From Bacteroidales bacterium (lineage in GTDB: Bacteria > Bacteroidota > Bacteroidia > Bacteroidales > P3): 52,383 bases of DNA. The notes under the pieces were generated by a model that did not search any database, was not told the DNA's origin, and worked only from the letters and a program-made list of their open reading frames with translations. Below, piece after piece: positions 1 to 6,733 of this stretch. The translations under genes were made by a program, and so were the position numbers. Every line of letters starts with the position of its first letter. The stretch's first letter is position 1. The DNA lies in assembly GCA_017446745.1 (NCBI GenBank), contig JAFSQF010000052.1, positions 1 to 52,383 of the forward strand. Direction: 5' to 3'.

Positions 1-13
1 CGAATTGTTTTCG

Positions 14-21
14 TATTTTTG
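14..21 (+). promoter_or_regulatory. Possible promoter -7 element
   Basis: TATTTTTG fits the Bacteroidetes -7 consensus TAnnTTTG. Its -33 partner would lie at or before the window edge, so it cannot be tested. If used, it would give a leader of about 180 nt before the gene at 210. The rest of 1-209 is AT-rich and holds no convincing ORF. Confidence 0.3.
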
Positions 22-209
22 CAGTGTGGCATGGAAATATTAGGCTTTAAAATTATTTTGCAAAATTACTAATTTTTAGTAATATACACAAGTTTTCATG
101 CCACTTTTTTTTGAAAAATTTTACTCCCGAAACTTGAATCAACTTATTTTTTTATTATCGCATAATTACCAAAACAATTTTTTGTCATTTATTCTGTTAA
201 AAGCAATAT

Positions 210-1820
210 ATGTTACTACCTATCAACATAGAAGACCTCCTGAACCAAAGGAAAGTGGAATCCACCCGGATTGAATTCAAGAAGGGTTGGAATCCGGTAT
301 CCATCTACCATACCATCTGTGCTTTCGCCAACGACTTCGACAATCTCGGCGGTGGCTACATCCTTGTGGGTGTGGAAGAAGAGAATGGCGTGGCGAAGAG
401 ACCTGTTACAGGAATTCCGACGAACCAGCTGGACAAAATTCAACGGGAAATGCTCCAATACAACCAGCTGATTGAGCCGTTCTACGCTCCACGAATCTCG
501 GTGGAAGATGTGGATGGTCAGAATGTGTTGGTGATTTGGGTGCCATCCGGTATCAATCGACCATATACTGCACCCTCTGACGTGACAGCCAAATTGAAGA
601 AGCCCGTGTTCTACATCCGTTACGGCACCTCCACCGTCGAGGCCAAAGGCGAGCAATTGGATGAACTTCGGGATATGGCCAACAGAGTTCCTTTCGATGA
701 CCGGGGCAATCCTGAAATCAAACTCTCGGACATCTCTCCGCTGCTGCTGAAAGACTATCTGGTCAAGGTGGGCAGCAAACTACAGAACGAGGACTTGGTG
801 AATGACCTTGAAGGCGTATTGGAACAGATGGACCTTTTGGAAGGCCCCACGGAGAAACGTTCAATCAAGAACGTGGCGGCTATGATGTTCTGTGAACATC
901 CCGAAAAATTCTTCAAAACCACCCAAGTGGATATCGTGATATTCCCCGAAGGCCGGGAGAACAACCCTGACAATATCATCGAGCTGCCGACCATCAAAGG
1001 CTCCGTACCGATGATGATAAGAGATGCTATGTCATACCTACGGACGAATGTGATAAAGGAGCAAATCAAGAAACAGTCCGATGACGAACATTCAATAAGG
1101 TATTTCAACTATCCGTATCAAGCATTGGAGGAAGCTGTAGTGAATGCCTTGTACCATAGAAATTATAACGAGCGAGAACCCGTTGAGATTACAGTCGAGC
1201 CCAACCGAATCTCCATCTTGAATCACGGAGGTCCCGACCGCTCCATTCCGTTGGATGTGGTGAGAAAGGCACAAACGCTCCGTTGTCGGAAATACCGTAA
1301 CCGCCGATTGGGTGAATTCCTGAAAGAACTGGAATTGACGGAAGGTCGAGCCACAGGCATACCTACCATACAGAGGAAACTGAAGGATAACGGTTCTGCA
1401 TCAGCCACAATCGAGACTGATGAAGACCGTGCTTATTTCCTGATAGATATTCCCTGCCATCCAGACTTTGTCGAGGAAGACTTGTCTAATGTTGTGTCCC
1501 AAGTTGATATACCTAACAATGAGCAACTTAAACAAAAATTGTCCTATGTTGTGTCCTATGTTATGTCCTATGTTGATGGAGCAAATCTTGAACATATTTT
1601 CAAGGTCTTTGTTGCTCTGCAAAAAGAGACATCATTGACCGAATTGGTTGCAATGTATGGACAAACAAACAGGTCAAGATTCAAACGAACAACTATTGAC
1701 ATCTTGATTCAAACGGGTCTGGCCACCCCTACTATTTTAGACAAACCAAAGTCCCGTAACCAAAAGTATGTGCTGACGGAAGCCGGTCGGAAACTGATTA
1801 AGGATTGTGCAGCAAAGTAG
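210..1820 (+). CDS. AlbA_2/Schlafen-like ATP-binding transcriptional regulator
   Basis: This 536-aa protein has the architecture of the COG2865 family. An N-terminal AlbA_2 (Schlafen-type nucleic-acid-binding) domain spans about residues 10-150, with an EFKKGW motif and the glycine-rich NLGGGYILVGV segment. A GHKL/HATPase-like region lies near residues 300-400; its EAVVNALYHRNY stretch resembles the N-box and INHGGP-type residues follow. The C-terminal ~80 residues look like a winged helix. Family members are usually called predicted transcriptional regulators or ATP-dependent helicase-like proteins, and targets are mostly unknown. The linker before the C-terminal domain contains a short tandem repeat (SYVV/SYVM/SYVD). 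It sits just upstream of umuDC with the same orientation, so it may regulate that operon or belong to the same accessory module; this is inference. ATG at 210 is the first start that includes the whole AlbA_2 domain. Confidence 0.8.
   Translation: MLLPINIEDLLNQRKVESTRIEFKKGWNPVSIYHTICAFANDFDNLGGGYILVGVEEENGVAKRPVTGIPTNQLDKIQREMLQYNQLIEPFYAPRISVEDVDGQNVLVIWVPSGINRPYTAPSDVTAKLKKPVFYIRYGTSTVEAKGEQLDELRDMANRVPFDDRGNPEIKLSDISPLLLKDYLVKVGSKLQNEDLVNDLEGVLEQMDLLEGPTEKRSIKNVAAMMFCEHPEKFFKTTQVDIVIFPEGRENNPDNIIELPTIKGSVPMMIRDAMSYLRTNVIKEQIKKQSDDEHSIRYFNYPYQALEEAVVNALYHRNYNEREPVEITVEPNRISILNHGGPDRSIPLDVVRKAQTLRCRKYRNRRLGEFLKELELTEGRATGIPTIQRKLKDNGSASATIETDEDRAYFLIDIPCHPDFVEEDLSNVVSQVDIPNNEQLKQKLSYVVSYVMSYVDGANLEHIFKVFVALQKETSLTELVAMYGQTNRSRFKRTTIDILIQTGLATPTILDKPKSRNQKYVLTEAGRKLIKDCAAK
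1540..1575 (+). repeat. 12-bp tandem repeat inside the AlbA_2 gene
   Basis: Three consecutive copies of a 12-bp unit (TGTCCTATGTTG with one changed base in copy 2) encode SYVV-SYVM-SYVD. A degenerate copy lies upstream near 1481-1506. The unit is a multiple of three, so copy-number change would keep the frame and alter only the linker before the C-terminal domain. Confidence 0.8.
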
Positions 1821-1924
1821 AGTGTGTTGTTTCCAAAATGAACATTGTAAACGAAAAAGTGCAAACAGAGGAGAATGTTCCTAATAACGTAAAATACAGA
1901 AGATTGAAATGATTTTTGCTTACA

Positions 1925-1992
1925 GTTTTGTTTGCAGTTTGTTTGCAAAATTCGGTAATCTGCAAACAAAACAAACAGAATAAGGTAATCTG
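1925..1992. promoter_or_regulatory. Inverted-repeat operator candidate ahead of umuDC
   Basis: GTTTTGTTTGCAG at 1925-1937 and CTGCAAACAAAAC at 1960-1972 form a perfect 13-bp inverted repeat with a 22-bp spacer. A further TTTGTTTGCA copy lies in the spacer, and GGTAATCTG occurs twice (1954-1962 and 1984-1992). The element ends seven bases before the umuD start codon. This is a likely binding site for a regulator of umuDC, possibly SOS-type. It does not match the E. coli LexA box, and the binding protein is unknown. Confidence 0.5.
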
Positions 1993-1998
1993 ATTTAT

Positions 1999-2436
1999 AT
2001 GTCCAAAATCCACATAATACCAAGTGAGTTTAACAAAGAACTCGAACTACAACTTGCCTACTCCATCAAGGCGGGATTCCCCTCTCCTGCCGAGGACTAC
2101 CAGCACGAGACATTAGACTTCAACCGAGACCTAATAAAACACCCAGAGGCAACTTTCTATGGTCGTGTCGACGGGGACAGTATGATTGAAGCCGGTATCA
2201 ACGACGGAGACATCGCCATCATTGACCGTAGTGTCGAGGCGTCAGATGGGGATGTGATTGTTGCTTTCGTCAATAACGAATTCACCATCAAGTTCCTTGA
2301 CCTCACTCATAAGTCAGAAGGATACATAGAACTACGTCCTGCAAATAAGAAATACCATCCCATCCGAATCAACGACAGTGATGATTTTGAGGTGTGGGGT
2401 GTGGTAGTATGGACCATCCGAAACTGGAAGAAATGA
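1999..2436 (+). CDS. umuD: UmuD-like S24 autoprotease subunit of DNA polymerase V
   Basis: This 145-aa LexA/UmuD-type S24 peptidase matches the normal UmuD length. The self-cleavage site is visible as Ala25-Gly26 (KAGFPSP). The catalytic serine is Ser61 in GDSM and the general-base lysine is Lys98 in EFTIKF. In the known system UmuD is cut on a RecA filament during the SOS response, and UmuD'2 joins UmuC to form the error-prone translesion polymerase Pol V. The gene is followed three bases later by umuC, so the two are co-transcribed. The start is just downstream of an inverted repeat that may be its operator. Plasmid- and ICE-borne umuDC copies are common, so transfer is possible here. Confidence 0.93.
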   Translation: MSKIHIIPSEFNKELELQLAYSIKAGFPSPAEDYQHETLDFNRDLIKHPEATFYGRVDGDSMIEAGINDGDIAIIDRSVEASDGDVIVAFVNNEFTIKFLDLTHKSEGYIELRPANKKYHPIRINDSDDFEVWGVVVWTIRNWKK

Positions 2437-2439
2437 CCT

Positions 2440-3735
2440 ATGTACGGCATCATCGACTGTGATAACTGCTACGTCTCGTGTGAGAGGGTTTTCCGTCCTG
2501 ATTTGAACGGGAAACCTGTCGTCGTACTATCTAACAACGATGGTTGTATAGTTGCACGGTCTAACGAGGCAAAGAAACTTGGTATTAAGGCAGGACTTCC
2601 CTATTTCAAACTTCAAGAGCAGTTCCCAGACCAGAAGATTGCTGTCTTCTCGTCCAATTACGAGCTTTATGGAGAATTGACCGGTCGTGTGGTCGAGATT
2701 ATCCGACAAGAAGCACCCCAATACTTCCGATACAGCATAGACGAGTGTTTCGTCTATCTCGACGGTATGGAACGTATCGACCTAAAACAATGGGGTGAGA
2801 ACCTCCATAAACGTATCAAGAAGTCCGTTGGAGTTCCTGTCTCTATCGGTCTTGCACCGAACAAGACACTTGCAAAGATGGCCAGCCACTTTGCAAAGAA
2901 GTATTCGGGATACCATCACTGCTGCTTGATTGACTCTGATGAGAAGAGAATAAAGGCATTGAAACTCTATCCGGTTGATGAGGTATGGGGCATAGGAAGG
3001 AGATATGCCGCCAAACTTGAATCTCTCGGAATACATACTGCATTTGACTTTGCCTCTATTTCGAAAGAGTCTCTAAATGCTACATTCAACAACATAGTGA
3101 TATATCGAACTTGGGCAGAACTGAATGGAGGAGATTGTGTCCCGAATGAGGCAATGGCAAAGAAAAAGAGCATCTGCACGAGTAGGAGTTTCAACGGTAT
3201 GATTTCTGATTTGGAGACAATCAAGATACACGTTGCAAACTATGCTGCCCGATGTGCAGAGAAACTCCGGCAGCAGAACACAGTGGCATCCATCGTCGGG
3301 GTTTTCCTAAACACAAACTACTTTAGGGACGATTTGCCACAATACTGGCAGTTTAAGGAGGTTTCTCTGCCCACTGCCTCCAATTCCACCATCACCATAG
3401 TAAAATCCGCCCAAGGGGTCTTAAATGAGATTTACAAGGAAGGATATCAATACAAGAAAGCAGGTGTGATTGTAATGGGCATTGCTCCGACATCACCCAT
3501 CCAACTAAATCTCTTCGACATCAACGCCGAAAGATTCGAGAAGTTGAAGTCGTTGGATAAGGTGATTGACCGAATAAACAAAGTGAATGGAACGGAGACG
3601 GTGATATTGGCAGCCCAGCAATACCGACAGAAGAACGAGCAAGGCAAAGCAGAGGTGTTTGCAAACTCAATCAAGCACGATTTCCGGAGTAAGAACCCCA
3701 CTACACGGTGGAGTGATATTATAAGATTGAAATAA
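2440..3735 (+). CDS. umuC: UmuC-like Y-family DNA polymerase V catalytic subunit
   Basis: This 431-aa Y-family polymerase is close to E. coli UmuC (422 aa). The first catalytic motif is seen at the N-terminus (IIDCDNCYVSCE, Asp6 and Asp8). The second acidic pair is Asp101-Glu102 in YSIDECF. The GIGRR helix-hairpin-helix-like element of the thumb lies near residue 185, followed by the little-finger region and a UmuC-type C-terminal tail. The enzyme bypasses DNA lesions at the cost of mutation. It forms a two-gene operon with umuD. A short decayed reading frame begins three bases after its stop codon. Confidence 0.94.
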   Translation: MYGIIDCDNCYVSCERVFRPDLNGKPVVVLSNNDGCIVARSNEAKKLGIKAGLPYFKLQEQFPDQKIAVFSSNYELYGELTGRVVEIIRQEAPQYFRYSIDECFVYLDGMERIDLKQWGENLHKRIKKSVGVPVSIGLAPNKTLAKMASHFAKKYSGYHHCCLIDSDEKRIKALKLYPVDEVWGIGRRYAAKLESLGIHTAFDFASISKESLNATFNNIVIYRTWAELNGGDCVPNEAMAKKKSICTSRSFNGMISDLETIKIHVANYAARCAEKLRQQNTVASIVGVFLNTNYFRDDLPQYWQFKEVSLPTASNSTITIVKSAQGVLNEIYKEGYQYKKAGVIVMGIAPTSPIQLNLFDINAERFEKLKSLDKVIDRINKVNGTETVILAAQQYRQKNEQGKAEVFANSIKHDFRSKNPTTRWSDIIRLK

Positions 3736-3737
3736 TT

Positions 3738-3800
3738 ATGACAACATACTACCACGGAACAACAGCATCATTTGGTATGCTTTCTTCGCATACTCTATGA
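3738..3800 (+). pseudogene. Truncated ORF remnant after umuC
   Basis: A 20-codon ORF starting MTTYYHGTT directly follows umuC and stops early. The next frame continues with a protein-like stretch (LYETGRATAARVR) to about 3870. YHGTT resembles the N-terminal YHGS/T motif of ADP-ribosyltransferase-like families such as DUF3990, which also occurs about 300 bp away on the other strand. The simplest reading is a frameshifted scrap of a third umuDC operon gene. Family assignment is weak. Confidence 0.35.
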
Positions 3801-3848
3801 AACTGGTCGTGCCACCGCTGCCAGGGTGAGGATGGTGTGTTTCATAGG

Positions 3849-4061
3849 TTATCCGTTTGTTTTAATATAATCGTAGATATAATCAGGACTCTGCAGGTAG
3901 AGCCCGGTGTTTGTATTGATGAGCTTTTTGTAAATCGGCGAATTGTACACACGGCCGAAGGCTTGGCTGAGTGTCAGCCCTTCGTCGGCCTGCAGATAGG
4001 CCACTATCTGCTCCACATCGCTGTTGATGATGAATTGCAGCTGTTCTTCTGTGATGCTCAT
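3849..4061 (-). CDS. Small partner protein of the DUF3990 operon
   Basis: This 70-aa protein is the last gene of a three-gene minus-strand operon. Its ATG overlaps the stop codon of the DUF3990 gene in an ATGA arrangement, so translation is probably coupled. The sequence is mostly helical, with a conserved-looking centre (VYNSPIYKKLINTNTGLYLQSP). Similar short proteins commonly neighbour DUF3990 genes in Firmicutes and Bacteroidetes, to my recollection. There is no signal peptide, membrane segment or catalytic motif. Size, position and coupling would suit an antitoxin or accessory factor for the ADP-ribosyltransferase-like protein, but this is inference. Confidence 0.7.
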   Translation of the reverse strand: MSITEEQLQFIINSDVEQIVAYLQADEGLTLSQAFGRVYNSPIYKKLINTNTGLYLQSPDYIYDYIKTNG

Positions 4062-4531
4062 ACGCGTTTCAATTGTTGGATGGCACGCTCGGTGCCAAAG
4101 AAATACTGGTTGTTGAGGTGCGAGAAGGTGAGCTCTTTGATTAACGTCTCCATGGTTATCAGCCGTTGCATATACAGGTTCAGCTGGAACACAACCCCGT
4201 CGTCGGCCACGGGCCCGACAACGATGTCGTAATCATGTTTGCGGTTGCCATGCGCCATACGATTCATTAATATGAACTCCGCCCACTCCTGACTTACGCC
4301 GTCGAATATCTTGACTTTGACCTCCTGGCTGTCAATTATGTGTTCGTCGAACTCGTATTCCTGCACGATGGGGTTTCCCTTTTCCTCGAACTCGCAGCGA
4401 CGGACAGCCATGGCCTCGGCCTGACTGCGTATGTCTGTCAGGCAGAACCCTTGGCCGAAGTCCTTGTTGGGGCGGCATTTGGCAAGGTCAATCTTGTCGA
4501 AGTCGACGTTTGAACCATGATAGAGCCTCAT
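4058..4531 (-). CDS. DUF3990 family ADP-ribosyltransferase-like protein
   Basis: This 157-aa protein has the DUF3990 pattern: LYHGS at residues 3-7, DFGQGFCLT at 24-32 followed by a QAEAMA helix, and YDIVVGPVADD at 101-111. DUF3990 has been related to the ADP-ribosyltransferase fold, in which the N-terminal His and a later aromatic residue contact NAD. His5 is present, but the position usually read as Tyr in GFYLT is Cys30. The gene overlaps both neighbours by ATGA (4528-4531 and 4058-4061), giving a tightly coupled operon of DUF3791, this gene and a 70-aa protein. It may modify a cellular target, as toxin ARTs do, or act on small molecules. No substrate can be named from sequence. Confidence 0.8.
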   Translation of the reverse strand: MRLYHGSNVDFDKIDLAKCRPNKDFGQGFCLTDIRSQAEAMAVRRCEFEEKGNPIVQEYEFDEHIIDSQEVKVKIFDGVSQEWAEFILMNRMAHGNRKHDYDIVVGPVADDGVVFQLNLYMQRLITMETLIKELTFSHLNNQYFFGTERAIQQLKRV

Positions 4532-4737
4532 GCCATCGTCCCTCCGTGACGTCGGCAGTAGGTGGCGAGGTCTGACAGCGTGTCGTCGAGCGGCAGCAGA
4601 TGCTCGGCCTCGTAGTTCCTGACAAGGAAATCAAACCCCTTGTAGGTATTCAGGTAGTTGAACGCCAAAGCCGCCGGCATGCCGTTGCGCTTCCCGAACT
4701 CCACAATGCAGAGGTTTATATATCTGATTTTATTCAT
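4528..4737 (-). CDS. DUF3791 family small protein
   Basis: This 69-aa protein begins MNKIRYINLCIVEFG and contains a FNYLNTYKGFDFLV core. That fits DUF3791, a family of short proteins regularly encoded beside DUF3990. A longer in-frame ORF extends upstream, but the start at 4737 was chosen because the family alignment begins with this methionine and the upstream translation is low-complexity. Its stop overlaps the start of the DUF3990 gene (ATGA). It is first in the operon, the usual place for an antitoxin or immunity-type protein, though no activity is proven. The region 4738-4832 upstream contains no perfect TAnnTTTG promoter on this strand. Confidence 0.75.
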   Translation of the reverse strand: MNKIRYINLCIVEFGKRNGMPAALAFNYLNTYKGFDFLVRNYEAEHLLPLDDTLSDLATYCRRHGGTMA

Positions 4738-4832
4738 GCTTTTATAACGCGATGGGACGGGAAATATTGTGTCGGGTGGGGCAGGGGAGAAAAATAAATT
4801 TGTGTGAGTCGGAAAAAGTGCGTATCTTTTTG

Positions 4833-4862
4833 TTGGAGATTTGAAAATTATTATTATTTTTG
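4833..4862 (+). promoter_or_regulatory. Bacteroidetes-type promoter for the DUF5674 gene
   Basis: TTG (4833-4835), a 19-bp gap and TATTTTTG (4855-4862) match the -33/-7 consensus. Transcription would start near 4869, about 30 nt before the ATG at 4899. Confidence 0.65.
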
Positions 4863-4898
4863 CAGATTGAATATTGCAACGATATAAAGTCTTGAGCC

Positions 4899-5240
4899 AT
4901 GCAAATAATTGACCGTCCGACAGACAGAAAGATCCTGACAGCCATGATGCCGAACTATTTTGGCGACATGGTGAAGGCTGTGGTGGATATTGCGCAAAAA
5001 AAGATAGGTGTGGATGCTGAACTGCATGCCGACATAGAGCAGGCACTGCTGACACAGGGTTCGTCGCAGTACGACCTGTGGGGCATCAACCTGTATCCCG
5101 AGATGGACGGTGAGGACTTCATTGAGTTTGACTCGATGATTAACATTCGTCCGGGACAAGGCAACCGCAGTCGCGATGTGCAGGATGCCGACACACGGCA
5201 GAGGATAATAGACACAGTAAACCATCTGTTGCCATGCTGA
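4899..5240 (+). CDS. DUF5674 family protein
   Basis: This 113-aa protein resembles DUF5674. The centre and C-terminus contain the family's strongly conserved stretches (GSSQYDLWGINLYP, DFIEFDSMINIRP, GNRSR), and the N-terminus has the FGDMVKAVVDI helix with DAELHAD. The function is unknown. It is cytosolic, with no signal or membrane segment. The 3' end overlaps the next gene by seven bases, so the two are almost certainly co-translated. The promoter directly upstream is a good consensus. The conserved acidic and polar residues (ELHAD, EFDS, RPxQGNRS) could form an active site, but this is only a suggestion. Confidence 0.85.
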   Translation: MQIIDRPTDRKILTAMMPNYFGDMVKAVVDIAQKKIGVDAELHADIEQALLTQGSSQYDLWGINLYPEMDGEDFIEFDSMINIRPGQGNRSRDVQDADTRQRIIDTVNHLLPC

Positions 5241-5569
5241 CGATGGAGTTCCAACACAAGGATTTGGCCAATGGACGGTGGGCGCAGATGTCGCTGGCCG
5301 AGCAGATGCTGAACATCGGCAGCGAGGTGTCGCGTGCCAACCGCTGGAAGGCCAAAGGCAACGAGGAACAATGTCACCGTGCCGCCGACCGCGCGTTGGA
5401 GCTTGTATCATTGACCATCGATGCCAACAAGAACCGCGCCGGCCTGAAGGAATTGTGTCGTCTCTACGAGGTGATGGCCGATTACTACTACGGTAAGAAC
5501 GCCTATCAAACTGACCCCAATGCCTTGCAGCGTTATTTTGATGTTTTTTATTCGGATAAAACGAAATAG
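5234..5569 (+). CDS. Conserved hypothetical protein paired with DUF5674
   Basis: This 111-aa protein is predicted to be mostly helical, with a core pattern (WAQMSLAEQMLNIGSEVSRA, then HRAADRALELVSLTID, then LKELCRLYEVMADYYYG). I recall similar proteins beside DUF5674 genes in unrelated bacteria, so the pair may be a functional unit; this has not been checked by search. It overlaps the DUF5674 gene by seven bases. An alternative start three codons downstream (5243) would remove the overlap. No signal peptide or catalytic motif is seen. The helical bundle with regularly spaced Ala and Leu is compatible with a partner-binding or HEPN-like fold, but this is not assigned. Confidence 0.75.
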   Translation: MLTMEFQHKDLANGRWAQMSLAEQMLNIGSEVSRANRWKAKGNEEQCHRAADRALELVSLTIDANKNRAGLKELCRLYEVMADYYYGKNAYQTDPNALQRYFDVFYSDKTK

Positions 5570-5973
5570 AATATTTTTTGTATCTTTCCTCTATAAATTA
5601 ACTATAGAACATTTCCTATCTGCATTGAAGTGATTAGTAAAAAGTGAATAGTGATGAGACGAACGATTAACTTGCTTATTTCGTAATCTTTACAACTAAT
5701 ATAATAGTAAATATATTCTGCACAATTACTTAGCAATAAGTAAAAAAATAAGTTGATACAATCGGGTAGGCGCAAAAAAGTAAAACGATTGTTTTTTTGG
5801 AGTCTACGAATTAGCACGAATTAGCACGAATTACATGATTTTCAAGATATGCGACACCGAATATATAACTATATTTTCGCAGGCGAAATGAATTTACACG
5901 AATAATAGTTGCATTTTTTACATCACTATCGTTACACCTTATTTTTTACCGCCACTTAACAGTTATTCACAAT
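5570..5973. other. AT-rich intergenic region with a short tandem repeat
   Basis: This is a 404-bp gap without a credible ORF. It holds a 10-bp unit ACGAATTAGC repeated twice, followed by a partial copy (5806-5834). A related TTACACGAATAA occurs near 5890. The remainder is AT-rich. I see no strong terminator, although cysH ends at its right border. Confidence 0.6.
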
Positions 5974-6684
5974 TCAATAACGTTGGTGCAGGCCACACTC
6001 GCGGTGCTCGGGACTCTCCCACCACCACCTGCCGGCGCGGATATCGTCGATGCGGCGTACCGCACGGGTGCAGGGCTCACAGCCTATGCTGGGAAAACCT
6101 TTGTCGTGCAGCCGGTTGTAAGGAACACGGTTCGTTTTGATATAATCCCACACCTGCTCTTCCGACCAGCTAATCAAAGGATTGATTTTCAACAATCCGT
6201 GCTGTTCATCCCACTCTATCATCTGCATCGCGCTGCGGGTCACCGACTGGGAACTGCGTAAGCCACACACCCAGGCATCAAGATCGCGGAAAGCCCTCAA
6301 CAGGGGCTCCAGCTTCCGCACCTGACAACAGGCGTGACGTTTTTCGATACTTTCGTAGAAAGGATTGATGCCTTGGGTGGCCACAAAATGCTGAAGAGCC
6401 TCAGTCTGAGGGCAAAAGACGCGCAGTTTCACACCGTAATGTTCATTGGTCTGATCAATCAGCTGATAAGTTTCGGGGAAAAGACGTCCGGTGTCGAGGG
6501 TGAAGATATGGGCTTGCTTGTCTATTTTGAGCATCATATCGGTGAGCGTCTGGTCTTCGATACTCAGGCTCGACGACAAAGCCAGTCGTAAGCCCATTTT
6601 TTCCATAAAATAATGCAGCACCTGCTGGGGAGTGGAATTCTCGAACTGGCGGTTCAGGGCTGCTATTTCCTCTTGGCTGTACAT
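5974..6684 (-). CDS. cysH: Adenylyl-sulfate (APS) reductase
   Basis: This 236-aa member of the PAPS/APS reductase family reduces activated sulfate to sulfite for cysteine synthesis, using thioredoxin. The iron-sulfur signature of the APS-using type is complete: Cys119-Cys120 in HACCQVRK and Cys202/Cys205 in GCEPC. The catalytic cysteine is Cys230 in ECGLH near the C-terminus. The nucleotide-binding region carries SSSLSIEDQ near residue 37, and LDTGRLFPET follows at 63. No cysC (APS kinase) is encoded nearby, which fits direct APS reduction. It is the last gene of the cysD-cysN-cysH run, 49 bp after cysN. A run of ten G/C pairs lies 16-25 bp before its ATG. Confidence 0.93.
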   Translation of the reverse strand: MYSQEEIAALNRQFENSTPQQVLHYFMEKMGLRLALSSSLSIEDQTLTDMMLKIDKQAHIFTLDTGRLFPETYQLIDQTNEHYGVKLRVFCPQTEALQHFVATQGINPFYESIEKRHACCQVRKLEPLLRAFRDLDAWVCGLRSSQSVTRSAMQMIEWDEQHGLLKINPLISWSEEQVWDYIKTNRVPYNRLHDKGFPSIGCEPCTRAVRRIDDIRAGRWWWESPEHRECGLHQRY

Positions 6685-6699
6685 AGGGTTTGATGTTTA

Positions 6700-6709
6700 G
6701 GGGGGGGGG
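6700..6709. repeat. G10 homopolymer tract upstream of cysH
   Basis: Ten consecutive G on the plus strand (C on the coding strand) sit between cysN and cysH, 16-25 bp before the cysH ATG. Such tracts are prone to slippage. Here a change would alter leader spacing rather than reading frame. Confidence 0.8.
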
Positions 6710-6733
6710 TAGCGTTTAAAGTGTCATCTATTT

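Noticed and set aside
1-4737. Integrated plasmid, prophage or transposon
   Set aside because: umuDC and DUF3990 suggest accessory DNA, but no integrase, transposase, att repeats or phage genes are visible within the window.
4738-5055. Longer start of the DUF3791 gene
   Set aside because: The upstream translation is low-complexity, crosses the DUF5674 promoter and runs into that gene antisense; the family begins at MNKIRYINL.
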